A DNA stretch of 64,000 bases from Sphingobacterium micropteri (lineage in GTDB: Bacteria; Bacteroidota; Bacteroidia; Sphingobacteriales; Sphingobacteriaceae). Numbering within the stretch: the stretch's first letter is position 1; every line of letters begins with the position of its first letter. The notes under the pieces are model-generated. The model saw only the letters and a program-made list of their open reading frames with translations, ran no database searches and was not told the origin of the DNA. Below are positions 13,835-23,152 of the stretch, one piece after another. A program made the translations under genes and the position numbers. The stretch is taken from assembly GCF_014692515.1 (NCBI RefSeq), contig NZ_JACOIK010000012.1:1-64000 (forward strand). The letters run 5' to 3'.

Positions 13835-15832
13835 TTATTTATCGATCGTTTTTAGTAGTTCTTGTAAAAGATATTGTAACGCGTTCGTTTCTTGTTGAGG
13901 GAAATCGACGGCCATCTCTCCGGTTATTCTGCCTTTTTTGCTCCCTTGCGCAGTGATCGTGACATCACCGTATGCCGACAGATTGTTCACCAAGTGATCC
14001 CAACGCTTTATAACGGGTATTCCTAATCTATTAATCGTTTCCGGTATTTCGGAAAGATGCGTAACGGCTGTCATCGTATTGGAGAAAATCTGCTTTTTGA
14101 TATGTTTGTCCCGTGAAGCCGGAAAACGATTTGTTCGGATAGCGGAGAGTTGCTCCTCATCATTGCTTACAAATACCATGTTATCCTTAAACAGTGCGTA
14201 TATGATTTCATCATTCGGCTTGTCTGCGATACGATAGATACCTTCGGTTTGTGTTACTTTCTCTTTGGATTCGCCTAGTTTCAAGATCTTTTTATAGATA
14301 CGCTGGTCTTCTGAGGTAAACATCCACAAGAAAGTAGGAATATAATCATCTTTTGTTTTCTTTATTTCCTTATAATCAAAGGTGTTTTCGTCGTACTGAT
14401 AGTCGATATATTCTTTTTCTACTTTTTTCATTTCATTGATGAACAGGAGGTGGTCGCCGCCCATAACATTCGCAATAGCTTTCTCATCCAGGGCGATTTC
14501 TAAAGCTGTTGCTACTATGCCCGCTACCTCTCCAAAGGCAAAGTACATCGTTGATCCATATAGCTGCTCCATCATGAGCGGGAAGTTCTTGAGGTAAGCT
14601 TCGGAATTGAAGTTCAACGACATATACCCAATATGCTTTTCGGGTATGTAACGCGCAAACTTACGGTTCATCTTGTTTTTGTATATGGGTTTGATCATGC
14701 GCTCCATTTCCTTGTCTAAACCGAACGACCCTTGTAATTTTAGGGTATGTTTATCTTGTACTAAATCGAGCACAATGTCTTGGTATCCGTAGGCGAGTTT
14801 CTCCATTTGATTGACAAACGCATACTGCATAGTCGGCATGTAATAAGGTATGGACTGGCTGTAAAGACTCATCAGATTCCTAGACCAAAAATGGACTAGG
14901 GTATTTTTCTTATCAAACGTATTTAAAAATTTATGTGACGTCGCGTTTTGGGCAGGGTGGAGGTAATGATCAAAATCTTCTGCAAGCCATGATGCAAATG
15001 CGGCATTACGGAGAGAGTCATTTTTCGCATTCCGAGCCATTTCCTTTAGATACGTAGAATCTGGATACGTATCATAAACGGGATAATCGCTGTATACGAG
15101 GGATTCCTCCGTTTCTAGCGCAGGCGGCGGGAAATCCACATGTAAATTATCGGAAATAGCATCTGCAAGATAAGTTGTATCTATGATCGTATAGGCGGCA
15201 TCCGCAGCGTCGTCAGCCATATCGTCTATGTCGGCCGTATCCGGTACCACGTCATATTGGTAATCGTCATATTGGTAATCCGGTAATGTAACAGCTTCAT
15301 CGTAAGTCGGTAGTTCTATACCGTATCGCTGCGCGACGGAATCAGTATCAAAATAATAACGGCGCGCATCGCCAGTCAATATAAGAACACCGTGATCATT
15401 CCAGGCAACTTGTGTTTTTCCATCGGTACTGACACGACGCTCATAACCCTGTGAGGCTGGCAACGGAGAAAGCTTGCTAAAGAGATTTGTTCCTATCTGA
15501 TGTCCCGCCTTTAGGGGGAGAAGAATACCTGTATAGTAAGAACTATCCGTATCAGATTTGTAGATATACGCACTTCTGTCGTATGATAAGTCAAGGTCAT
15601 GGATACGTTCGATCGGTACATCTTGATTGCCGATATCATCAAATGCGCCAAGCTTTTCCAATACTTCATTTATCTTTTCGAAAGAGCTATGTTTGACAAT
15701 AGCTTGGTTATTGATAACCACAACAAACGATGCATTTTCGGGCACTTGTTGGATAAGGTCTTGCTGTCCGTAACTGGTAGCAGCTATGGATAGACCTACT
15801 AATGTAGCAATATAACTTTTTTGGAGTTTCAT
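13835..15832 (-). CDS. DUF4836-like secreted protein
   Basis: A 665-residue protein with a signal peptide (MKLQKSYIATLVGLSIAATS, then a YGQ cleavage region). The N-terminal part begins with QQVPENASFVVVINNQAIVK, resembling DUF4836 proteins of Bacteroidota. An acidic, Tyr/Asp-rich low-complexity stretch (about 180-260, with repeated DYQYDD/YPVYDTYPD-like pieces) looks like a flexible linker. The C-terminal half is globular. There is no transmembrane helix after the signal, so it is periplasmic or surface-exposed. It is central in the three-gene operon. The family function is not known to me. Confidence 0.6.
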   Translation of the reverse strand: MKLQKSYIATLVGLSIAATSYGQQDLIQQVPENASFVVVINNQAIVKHSSFEKINEVLEKLGAFDDIGNQDVPIERIHDLDLSYDRSAYIYKSDTDSSYYTGILLPLKAGHQIGTNLFSKLSPLPASQGYERRVSTDGKTQVAWNDHGVLILTGDARRYYFDTDSVAQRYGIELPTYDEAVTLPDYQYDDYQYDVVPDTADIDDMADDAADAAYTIIDTTYLADAISDNLHVDFPPPALETEESLVYSDYPVYDTYPDSTYLKEMARNAKNDSLRNAAFASWLAEDFDHYLHPAQNATSHKFLNTFDKKNTLVHFWSRNLMSLYSQSIPYYMPTMQYAFVNQMEKLAYGYQDIVLDLVQDKHTLKLQGSFGLDKEMERMIKPIYKNKMNRKFARYIPEKHIGYMSLNFNSEAYLKNFPLMMEQLYGSTMYFAFGEVAGIVATALEIALDEKAIANVMGGDHLLFINEMKKVEKEYIDYQYDENTFDYKEIKKTKDDYIPTFLWMFTSEDQRIYKKILKLGESKEKVTQTEGIYRIADKPNDEIIYALFKDNMVFVSNDEEQLSAIRTNRFPASRDKHIKKQIFSNTMTAVTHLSEIPETINRLGIPVIKRWDHLVNNLSAYGDVTITAQGSKKGRITGEMAVDFPQQETNALQYLLQELLKTIDK

Positions 15833-15835
15833 TTT

Positions 15836-16507
15836 CTATTTTACGAGTGTGATTGTGTTTGTTAGACTGGTAGATCCATTAATCAGATCGGTTGCTTTTA
15901 CTTTTAAAAAGACCGCCTGTTTATTGGCAGATATTTTCGCATTTTTGTGGCTTTGGGATTGTATATTTTTGTCAAAGCGAATAATATTGGTGTAGTAGGC
16001 ATCGGCAAAAAGGTTTCTATCGTCGTTTGGAACTTTAGAAAACTCCTTTGCCAGATTTGGGGTGTACGTGTAGGAACGTGAAAATGTTTGTGAAGCACGG
16101 TCATATTGATAGCTATTATAGCTCGTAATCTGTGTTTTGAACTGACCGGACAATGTCTTACTGAAATCATTTAAGGCCTGTACGTTTTCAAAACGGCAAG
16201 ATAGTGTGGCGATATAATTCTGGAAATCAAGATTATATTGTACATCACTGATTCCTGATGTCGATTTAAGTGTTCGGACAACTTGTGCCATTTCCTGCTT
16301 AATAGTTGTTTCTGAAGGAATATCGATGCCGTTAAACTGCTTCATCTTCATGAGTGAAGCAACCTTTGTACGGCTCTTGCTCAGATTTAATGTCGCTTTG
16401 ATCGTACCTGCACCCTTGTGGTCCATATCAATCTGTTCAACCAGATCAAAACAGCTGCTCAGTGTTAAACAACCTATCACGAGCAATACACCCATATATT
16501 TTCTCAT
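15836..16507 (-). CDS. Hypothetical lipoprotein
   Basis: A 223-residue lipoprotein; the signal ends LTLSSC with the lipidated Cys at about residue 19. The mature part starts FDLVEQIDMDHKGAGTIKATLNLSKSRTK, a pattern found in small Bacteroidota lipoproteins that precede large DUF4836-like proteins. The rest is alpha/beta with no known motif. It is the first gene of the trio and lies 3 bases ahead of the DUF4836-like gene. It probably works with the two downstream proteins in the envelope. Function unknown. Confidence 0.6.
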   Translation of the reverse strand: MRKYMGVLLVIGCLTLSSCFDLVEQIDMDHKGAGTIKATLNLSKSRTKVASLMKMKQFNGIDIPSETTIKQEMAQVVRTLKSTSGISDVQYNLDFQNYIATLSCRFENVQALNDFSKTLSGQFKTQITSYNSYQYDRASQTFSRSYTYTPNLAKEFSKVPNDDRNLFADAYYTNIIRFDKNIQSQSHKNAKISANKQAVFLKVKATDLINGSTSLTNTITLVK

Positions 16508-16560
16508 CGTTCTAACCGTTATCTTTCTTTATCCAAAGATAGAAATTAGTTGATAGCAAA

Positions 16561-16582
16561 AAATCCCTAGAATCAGGGATTT
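16561..16582 (-). terminator. Terminator after dapA
   Basis: AAATCCCT (16561-16568) pairs with AGGGATTT (16575-16582) around a 6-base loop. Read on the minus strand, a T-run follows. It ends the ligA/dapA transcript ahead of the lipoprotein operon. Confidence 0.65.
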
Positions 16583-16637
16583 TCACGATGTATATATATT
16601 GTAGAGACTCGTCTACTTTTTTACCCTCGTTTTTTGT

Positions 16638-17516
16638 TTATACGTAATCCATTTCCTTTTCAACCGCTTGCTGGGTTTGTGGCCCCACAGGTACTAACGG
16701 CAGTCGAACCGCATCTGTTGCAATAATGCCTTGTTTTTTTAGGATGTATTTCACGCCGCAGGGATTACTTTCTACAAAACATAAATCCGTGATCTTCAGC
16801 AAAGCGTTATGTATGTCGCGTGCAGCTGCATAATCACCGCTGGAACAGGCATGCACCAAGGTAGCCATTTTTTTAGGATAGGCATTGCCTACCACAGAAA
16901 TTACACCTACAGCCCCTAACGCCATCATGGGCAACGTAACAGGGTCATCCCCCGAAATCAATAAAAAGTCTGCGGGCTTGTCACGCATAATTTCGCTGAA
17001 TTGTGCAAAATTGCCGGAAGCTTCTTTGATCGCGATTATATTATCGCATGTTGTAGCCAAACGAATAGCGGTAGCCGGCGCAATATTGCTGCCTGTCCTG
17101 CCTGGTACATTGTACAATATGATCGGTAATTTCGATACGGCGGAAATAGCTTTATAATGTTGATATATACCTTCTTGTGTAGGTTTGTTATAGTAAGGAG
17201 AAACGGAAAGGATAGCACAATAGCCATCTATATTGAATTGATCGACTTGTTTTACAATTTCCTGTGTATTATTGCCACCAATACCGGCGATTAACGGCAG
17301 GCGTCCCTCAACTCGTTTAGCCGTAAATTCCCAAACCTGTTTTCGCTCCTCTGCAAGTAGTGTAGCTGTTTCACCTGTGGTGCCTAAAACAACCAAATAG
17401 TCCATACCCTCCTTGATTTGATAATCGATTAGATTGCCTAACGATTCATAATCAACTGTTCCATCTGTATTAAAAGGTGTAATCAATGCGACACCCGCTC
17501 CTCGAAGCTCATTCAT
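16638..17516 (-). CDS. dapA: 4-hydroxy-tetrahydrodipicolinate synthase
   Basis: A 292-residue TIM-barrel enzyme that condenses pyruvate with aspartate semialdehyde, the first committed step to diaminopimelate and lysine. Visible residues: GTTGET (Thr46/47), Tyr135 in LYNVPGR, Arg140, and the Schiff-base Lys164 in AIKEASGN. Length and motifs match true DapA rather than N-acetylneuraminate lyase. It follows ligA by 20 bases on the same strand and is closed by a hairpin at 16561. Lys supply and peptidoglycan synthesis depend on it. Confidence 0.95.
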   Translation of the reverse strand: MNELRGAGVALITPFNTDGTVDYESLGNLIDYQIKEGMDYLVVLGTTGETATLLAEERKQVWEFTAKRVEGRLPLIAGIGGNNTQEIVKQVDQFNIDGYCAILSVSPYYNKPTQEGIYQHYKAISAVSKLPIILYNVPGRTGSNIAPATAIRLATTCDNIIAIKEASGNFAQFSEIMRDKPADFLLISGDDPVTLPMMALGAVGVISVVGNAYPKKMATLVHACSSGDYAAARDIHNALLKITDLCFVESNPCGVKYILKKQGIIATDAVRLPLVPVGPQTQQAVEKEMDYV

Positions 17517-17536
17517 GGTATTACGATATATATTAT

Positions 17537-19570
17537 TTATGTATTCTGTTCAATCATTTCCATTATTTCCTTATCGGAGATAATGGGTATTTTCAATTTT
17601 TCTGCCTTGGCCAATTTTGATGGCCCCATTTTATCACCCGCCACCAAGTAATTCAGCTTTGCTGATATGGAGGATAACATTTTTCCACCGTGCGATTCGA
17701 TAAGCGCTGCCAATTCTTCTCTGGAAAAATCAGCAAATACACCGGAAATAAGAAATGTCTTACCCGCTAAATTATCGCCCGCCAATACAACCTCCTGTTC
17801 TTCTATCTCAAACTGCAGCCCTGTTGCCTTTAGCTTATTAATTTCTTGTATATGCTGCTCGTCGTGAAGATAATAATAAACGCTCTCCGCAATCCTTATC
17901 CCAATATCTTGCACATTGGCGATGTCCTCTATATTAGCTTTCGCTAAGTTATCCAAACTTTTGAAATGCAAAGTTAATTTTTTTGCAATAGTTTCCCCAA
18001 CATGACGGATACCTAGAGCGAAGAGTACCTTTTCAAATGGTTTATTCTTCGAATTCTCTATACCTGCCAACATATTTTCAATAGACTTTTCTCCAAATCG
18101 TTCGAGGGTTTTCAGTTCTTCCCGATGCTCCTTTAGGAAATAAATATCACTGATATTGTGCAACAGGCCGAGCGAATAAAAAGTCTCTATGGTTTCATTG
18201 CCCATACCTTGTATGTCCATCATTTTTCGGCCGATAAAGTGTTGTAACTTACCGACAATTTGTGGTTTACATCCGGTTTCATTAGGGCAATAATGCACCG
18301 CTTCTCCTTCTTGTCTTACGAGTGTAGTCCCACACTCCGGACATGCTGTTGGATATAAAATAGGGGAGGTGCCTACAGCACGCTTTTCATTGTTTACGCC
18401 AATTACTTTCGGAATAATTTCACCCCCTTTTTCAACGTATACTGTATCGCCCTCATGCAAATCTAACCGCGCTATTTCATTAGCATTATGGAGGGAAGCC
18501 CGTTTCACGGTCGTTCCCGCCAGTAGGACTGGTTCCAAGTTAGCTACAGGGGTAACTGCGCCGGTACGACCGACTTGATAGGTAATATTCTTCAATAATG
18601 TCTCTACCCGTTCCGCTTTGTACTTATAGGAAATGGCCCAACGTGGTGATTTTGCAGTAAAACCGAGTTCTTCCTGCTGGGCGTAATCGTTCACCTTGAT
18701 AACGATACCGTCGATATCGTAGGTCAACTGATGGCGCATCTCCTCCCAGAAATTGATAAAAACCAATATTTCATCTATATTCTGACACAATTTCGTATGC
18801 TCACATATGGGAAATCCCCAACTTTTAACCGCTTGTATACTATCCCAATGACTGTCGAAAATTCGGTTTCGCTGGTCGGCATATAAAAAATAGAGAAAAC
18901 AATCCAGGGGACGCTTAGCAACTTCTTTCGGATCTTGTAATTTTATGGTGCCCGACGCGAAATTGCGTGGATTCGCATAGGTTTGTTCACCGTTTTCCTC
19001 CCGTTTCTTATTTAATCTTTCGAAAGCCGCGTGATGCATAAATATCTCGCCACGTATTTCAAATAGGTCGGGGTAGCTATTCTTCTTCAAGGAATGGGGA
19101 ATACTCCGGATTGTTTTGACGTTATTGGTAACCTCATCGCCCTGTGTGCCATCACCGCGGGTTACAGCGCGGACGAGCTTACCTTGCTCATACGTGATGG
19201 AAATCGAAAGGCCATCAAACTTTAGTTCACAGACGTACTGTACCTGATCTCCTACAATCTTGCGTACACGTTCGTCAAAATCACGCAATTCCTGTTCATT
19301 ATAGGTATTTCCTAACGATAACATCGGCCACCGATGTTTTATGGTATTGAATTTATGCGTAATATCTCCGCCTACTTTTTGGGTGGGAGAGTTGGGATCC
19401 TTAAATTGCGGATATTGTTTCTCTAGCTCCTCTAATTCTTTCAGCTTGATGTCAAAATCGTAATCGGATATAAGGGAATTAGCCAACACATAATATTGAT
19501 AATTATAGTCGTTTAGCTCTTGCGTTAGCCGCGTTATTTTTTCCTGAATATCTGCAAACATAGTGGACAA
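17537..19570 (-). CDS. ligA: NAD-dependent DNA ligase
   Basis: A 677-residue ligase with all parts in order: an N-terminal Ia domain, the adenylation domain with Lys117 in CELKFDG, an OB fold, the four-Cys zinc finger (CPEC ... CPNETGC), helix-hairpin-helix repeats (about 500-580), and a C-terminal BRCT domain (LAGKTFLISGVFADFSREELAALIE). It seals nicks in DNA during replication and repair using NAD+. An alternative start at the fourth codon (MFADIQEK) would trim three residues. Its upstream gap is almost entirely filled by a dispersed repeat (19580-19719). Confidence 0.97.
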   Translation of the reverse strand: MSTMFADIQEKITRLTQELNDYNYQYYVLANSLISDYDFDIKLKELEELEKQYPQFKDPNSPTQKVGGDITHKFNTIKHRWPMLSLGNTYNEQELRDFDERVRKIVGDQVQYVCELKFDGLSISITYEQGKLVRAVTRGDGTQGDEVTNNVKTIRSIPHSLKKNSYPDLFEIRGEIFMHHAAFERLNKKREENGEQTYANPRNFASGTIKLQDPKEVAKRPLDCFLYFLYADQRNRIFDSHWDSIQAVKSWGFPICEHTKLCQNIDEILVFINFWEEMRHQLTYDIDGIVIKVNDYAQQEELGFTAKSPRWAISYKYKAERVETLLKNITYQVGRTGAVTPVANLEPVLLAGTTVKRASLHNANEIARLDLHEGDTVYVEKGGEIIPKVIGVNNEKRAVGTSPILYPTACPECGTTLVRQEGEAVHYCPNETGCKPQIVGKLQHFIGRKMMDIQGMGNETIETFYSLGLLHNISDIYFLKEHREELKTLERFGEKSIENMLAGIENSKNKPFEKVLFALGIRHVGETIAKKLTLHFKSLDNLAKANIEDIANVQDIGIRIAESVYYYLHDEQHIQEINKLKATGLQFEIEEQEVVLAGDNLAGKTFLISGVFADFSREELAALIESHGGKMLSSISAKLNYLVAGDKMGPSKLAKAEKLKIPIISDKEIMEMIEQNT

Positions 19571-19579
19571 ACTTAGTTA

Positions 19580-19719
19580 TTACTTTTTTTCCCTCAAAAA
19601 AAGTAAACAAAAAAAATCGTCGCTGCGGATATTTGATATAATGGATAATGCTAAGGATAAATTTCTACATGTCTCAAACATCCGGAGGCGACATTCTAAG
19701 TTTAAAAAGGGACAGTACA
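19580..19719. repeat. Dispersed hairpin repeat, copy A
   Basis: About 140 bases aligning by eye at roughly 80% with 48834-48971. It starts with a T-run and A-runs around CCTCAAAAAAAG, followed by ATCGTCGCT and CGGAT. A central GGATAATnCTAAGGAT core leads to ATTTCTACA, and the end is ATCCGGAGGCGACAT. The ends GTCGCnnCGGAT and ATCCGGAGGCGAC form a long imperfect stem. No reading frame is shared. It is probably a REP/MITE-like element. It fills the gap between the glycosyltransferase and ligA. Confidence 0.7.
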
Positions 19720-19728
19720 GCAGAGGTA

Positions 19729-20763
19729 TCATTCAAAAAAATCTCTGTTATTCAATTGCGAAAACTTCCGTATCTTATTTACATAAAAATCCCAAATAAT
19801 AGACTTTTTATATAATCCGGTTCGATTTTCTTTTGTGGCGTAGCGTTTCCTCTTTTTAGCAGTCTTAAAGAGGTTGATAAAAAGGTATTGATGTGCTCTA
19901 CTGATAGCCCAGGCATCGCGTGGCTTGCCATCCATCAGAAACTTAATTAAGGCCAGCAAATCCAACCATAAACGTACAAATATAACCCACCAGCAGGCGA
20001 AAAATCCCGCATTCTTTTGTACCATCAACAGGTTATTACGGAAGTTGAGGTAGGTCTTTTTAGGATTGCTTGTTTTTAATGTTCCTCCACCGACATGGTA
20101 TACGGTAGAATCAGCTACATATCCTATTCGATAGCCCATCCGCTTAAGTCGCCAGCACAAGTCGATTTCTTCCATATGGGCAAAAAAATCGTCATCGAAA
20201 CCACCAGATTCTCGCCATACATCGGCGCGGATAAATAAAGCGGCACCTGTCGCCCAGAAAATTTCCCGGTTATCATCGTATTGCTGCTGATTTTGTTCCA
20301 CCTCGTGGAGTATTCTGCCCCGGCAGAAAGGATAGCCCAGTGTGTCGATAAATCCACCAGCGGCGCCAGCATGTTCGAAGGTACTCTTGTCATGATAGGC
20401 GAGAATTTTGGGTTGCGCGGCGACCATATCCGGTTCAGTTTCTAAATAATGAATCACCGGTTCGATCCAATTCGGCGTGACTTCGACATCGGAATTTAAA
20501 AGGACATAGTAATCTGCTTCCACATACCGTAATATCTCATTATATCCACCAGCGAAACCGTAGTTCTGATCGTTTTTAATGATTTTGATAGAGGGATACG
20601 TCTCGCGGACAAAGGCTACGGAATCGTCTGTAGAACCATTGTCACCAATAATAAACTCGATATTGGGATAGGTGCTATTATATACATAGGGAAGAAATTT
20701 CTCTAAGAAAAACTTCCCGTTCCAGTTCAAGATAACAACGGCGACTTTGGGATAATGTGTCAT
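19729..20763 (-). CDS. GT2 family glycosyltransferase
   Basis: A 344-residue GT-A-fold enzyme from the ATG at 20763, which overlaps the acyltransferase stop as ATGA; an in-frame start at 20805 would intrude further. Motifs: VVILNWNG, then DNGSTDDS, the metal-binding LLNSDVEVT, and the acceptor-side HMEEIDLCWRLKRMGYRIGYV. It closely resembles rhamnosyl/dTDP-sugar transferases of lipopolysaccharide and capsule pathways. A hydrophobic stretch (about 250-275) may contact the membrane. Co-transcription with a LpxL-type acyltransferase points to cell-envelope glycolipid assembly. The sugar and acceptor are not known. Confidence 0.88.
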   Translation of the reverse strand: MTHYPKVAVVILNWNGKFFLEKFLPYVYNSTYPNIEFIIGDNGSTDDSVAFVRETYPSIKIIKNDQNYGFAGGYNEILRYVEADYYVLLNSDVEVTPNWIEPVIHYLETEPDMVAAQPKILAYHDKSTFEHAGAAGGFIDTLGYPFCRGRILHEVEQNQQQYDDNREIFWATGAALFIRADVWRESGGFDDDFFAHMEEIDLCWRLKRMGYRIGYVADSTVYHVGGGTLKTSNPKKTYLNFRNNLLMVQKNAGFFACWWVIFVRLWLDLLALIKFLMDGKPRDAWAISRAHQYLFINLFKTAKKRKRYATKENRTGLYKKSIIWDFYVNKIRKFSQLNNRDFFE

Positions 20764-21638
20764 ATTCTGCGTTTTCTTTTCCAACGTCTGTGTGTCCACA
20801 ACCAATATTCTGGCTGTTCTTTAATGATTTGTTCCGTAAAACGATTATGCAGCTGTGTGATTTCATGCGTCTGATAATCGTCTGGGTGTTCTACCAAAGT
20901 GGTGAATTTACAAAAATAATGCCCGCGCTTTTCCTTGCGTCCAATATGGCAATAAACAATCGGATTTTTAGTTAGTCGAGCAATACGTTCGGTACCGGTA
21001 TACACCAATGTTTCCTGATGCAAGAATTCCATGAAATAGTCAGAATCTTGATACGTTGGTGTTTGGTCGGCGACAAACATACTGATATGTGGGGTATTTT
21101 TTAATCGTACGATATGACGTAAAATTTGTTTCATGGGAACCATAGTCGCTCCGAAACGGCTGCGCAGTCCATTGTAAACCTCGTTGAAAGCTTCGTCATT
21201 AAGCGGTTTATAAATTACCAGCCGGGGATGATCTGTCATGAGCGATAAGCGATATATGCCCAATTCCCAATTTCCGTAATGTGCCGTTACACCGATAACA
21301 CCTTTATTTTGCGCAAAATGTCGATATACCTCTTCCGGATTAAGGAGCTCTATGCGTCGTAACACCTGCTCCGCAGACATCGTTCGCATTTTAACCGCTT
21401 CGATCACTAAATCAGGAAAAAAGCGATAGAATTTCTTGGCTATCTGATACCGCTCACCGTCCGATTTTTCGGGAAAAGCATTTTTTAAATTGTCCAAGAC
21501 TACATCTTTGCGATATCGAATAATATAGAAAAGAAGATAGTACAACCCATTGGATATACCATACAATACCCAGAACGGTAATAACGAGAGTATATATAGG
21601 GATACATCTATGCTTTTTTTCTTCATGAATACGGTCAA
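20760..21638 (-). CDS. LpxL-family lysophospholipid/lipid A acyltransferase
   Basis: A 292-residue membrane-bound acyltransferase. The N-terminal signal-anchor (about 12-40) is followed by the HX4E-type motif HYGNWE, the substrate-binding ADQTP region and a C-terminal basic tail (HRRWKRKRR), all typical of the lauroyl/myristoyl acyltransferase family that completes lipid A. Alternative substrates, such as ornithine or other aminolipids, cannot be excluded. The start used here includes MTVF; a start at MKKKSIDV (13 bases later) is possible. It is coupled by ATGA overlap to the GT2 gene downstream. Confidence 0.85.
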   Translation of the reverse strand: MTVFMKKKSIDVSLYILSLLPFWVLYGISNGLYYLLFYIIRYRKDVVLDNLKNAFPEKSDGERYQIAKKFYRFFPDLVIEAVKMRTMSAEQVLRRIELLNPEEVYRHFAQNKGVIGVTAHYGNWELGIYRLSLMTDHPRLVIYKPLNDEAFNEVYNGLRSRFGATMVPMKQILRHIVRLKNTPHISMFVADQTPTYQDSDYFMEFLHQETLVYTGTERIARLTKNPIVYCHIGRKEKRGHYFCKFTTLVEHPDDYQTHEITQLHNRFTEQIIKEQPEYWLWTHRRWKRKRRI

Positions 21639-21747
21639 TTCTCCAGAATAAGTTACAAATTTATATAAATCTCCGCTGCCAATAGGAACTTATTTTTAGC
21701 GGAAATTCCTGAAATAAGTTTAAATTTGTCTAAATTAGTTAAAATAC

Positions 21748-22356
21748 ATGGAATCACAGTTGCTTTTACCGGCTTTTTATTTACCTCCTGTCAGTTATTT
21801 TCATATTATCCAGCAAAGTGAACAGCCACTCCTAGTGGAGCGATTTGAACATTTCCCTAAGCAGACGTATAGAACGCGGACGAAGATAGCAACGGCAAAT
21901 GGTGTTTTGGACCTTATTGTTCCGATTATACACGGGAGAAAAGAACATGTTCCGATGAAAGATATTCGGATTAATTACGAGTTTAATTGGCAACGTTTGC
22001 ACTGGTTGAGTATCCAGACGGCCTATCGTAGTTCGGCTTATTTTGAATATTATGAGGACGATTTTGTGCGGTTTTACGAACAAAAGCATGATTTTCTATT
22101 CGATTTCAATATCGAACAACTACAACTGCTTTTGAAGTGCATGAAAATAAACCGTTCACTGGGATTCACGGAGGAGTATAGATCCCGTATAGAGCCTTTG
22201 GACTACCGGGAGGCTATTCATCCAAAGAAACCTAGTCTTTTAACGCACCCTGAACCATACTATCAGGTGTTTAAAGACAAGCATGGCTTTTTGCCGGATC
22301 TCAGTGTGGTGGATCTGTTGTTTAATCAAGGGCCGCAAAGTAAAAGTTACTTATAA
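21748..22356 (+). CDS. WbqC family protein
   Basis: A 202-residue protein of the WbqC-like family: an N-terminal LLPAFYLPPVSYFHII, the core FPKQTYRTRTKIATANGVLDLIVPI, and the RSSAYFEYYEDDF segment. The family is often found in polysaccharide loci, and its biochemical role is not established; some members are proposed to act in sugar modification. It is divergent from the acyltransferase gene, with a 109-base gap that can hold both promoters, and is followed within 60 bases by an outer-membrane protein gene. Confidence 0.8.
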   Translation: MESQLLLPAFYLPPVSYFHIIQQSEQPLLVERFEHFPKQTYRTRTKIATANGVLDLIVPIIHGRKEHVPMKDIRINYEFNWQRLHWLSIQTAYRSSAYFEYYEDDFVRFYEQKHDFLFDFNIEQLQLLLKCMKINRSLGFTEEYRSRIEPLDYREAIHPKKPSLLTHPEPYYQVFKDKHGFLPDLSVVDLLFNQGPQSKSYL

Positions 22357-22414
22357 TCCCCTCGCAAAACATTTCGGAGTTGTTGATTGTTCTAAAGACA
22401 AATATATCCGCTTC

Positions 22415-23077
22415 ATGAGAATTTTATTGACCTTTGTTTTGCTCTGTACAGGCTGTTTTATAGTCTCTGCACAAACAGAAGCAGATAGTTTGCACTATCG
22501 TAAGATTTACTATATGGGTGGAACGGGGCTCTCTTTTCCATTGGGGAAGTCAAAGAACGTACTGGGAACAAAGCTGTTTTCAGGGAGCGCCGGACTCGAT
22601 ATTGCATTAAAAGACAGTCGTTATTTTCTTAGTCCTACGCTCTACATGCTGACATTTCGTTATGATCAGCAACACAAGGATCCGAAACATAATTATATGA
22701 TCGAGAATGGTCGTACGAATTTCTATATGCTTAGTCTGGCGGCGGGGAGAAGGCATCAATATAGACGGTTAAATACCTTTGCGTATATTGGGCCGGTAGC
22801 GGGATTGGTGGTAGAACCGAGAGGGAATGTTGTGCAGGAGAAACTACGGATGTCTAATAGAAATTCGTTAACGGCCGCCGCAAAGATTGGGATGGGTGCT
22901 GATTATAAATTTCCTGGTTTTTTCATTGGCGGAGAAATAGGCTATATGTATAATTTCCGAAAAATGGAGGGGACTTCTATACAGTTCTTAACGATTATGG
23001 TCGGATTAAAATCTGATATCACCAGTTTAAGTGAAAAGGTTACAGGCGTCATTGGTATCGATACCTATAAAGATTAA
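22415..23077 (+). CDS. Outer-membrane beta-barrel (porin-family) protein
   Basis: A 220-residue protein from the ATG at 22415, which gives a clear signal peptide (MRILLTFVLLCTGCFIVSAQ). A longer frame from 22283 overlaps wbqC and lacks a signal, so I reject it. The mature part alternates hydrophobic and polar residues and ends in an aromatic/Gly-rich pattern typical of eight-stranded barrels (GGEIGYMYNFRKMEG ... FLTIMVGLK). There is no known substrate. It is likely a structural or small-solute outer-membrane protein, co-transcribed with WbqC or independent. Confidence 0.65.
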   Translation: MRILLTFVLLCTGCFIVSAQTEADSLHYRKIYYMGGTGLSFPLGKSKNVLGTKLFSGSAGLDIALKDSRYFLSPTLYMLTFRYDQQHKDPKHNYMIENGRTNFYMLSLAAGRRHQYRRLNTFAYIGPVAGLVVEPRGNVVQEKLRMSNRNSLTAAAKIGMGADYKFPGFFIGGEIGYMYNFRKMEGTSIQFLTIMVGLKSDITSLSEKVTGVIGIDTYKD

Positions 23078-23152
23078 TATCTATCTATTACGCCGTAAAT
23101 TATCTTATTTTAGCCAAGTTTTCTTAACTTCATCATTCAATACAAATATACT

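Noticed and set aside
22283..22414. N-terminal extension of the outer-membrane protein frame
   Set aside because: It overlaps the WbqC gene and hides the clear signal peptide that begins at 22415.
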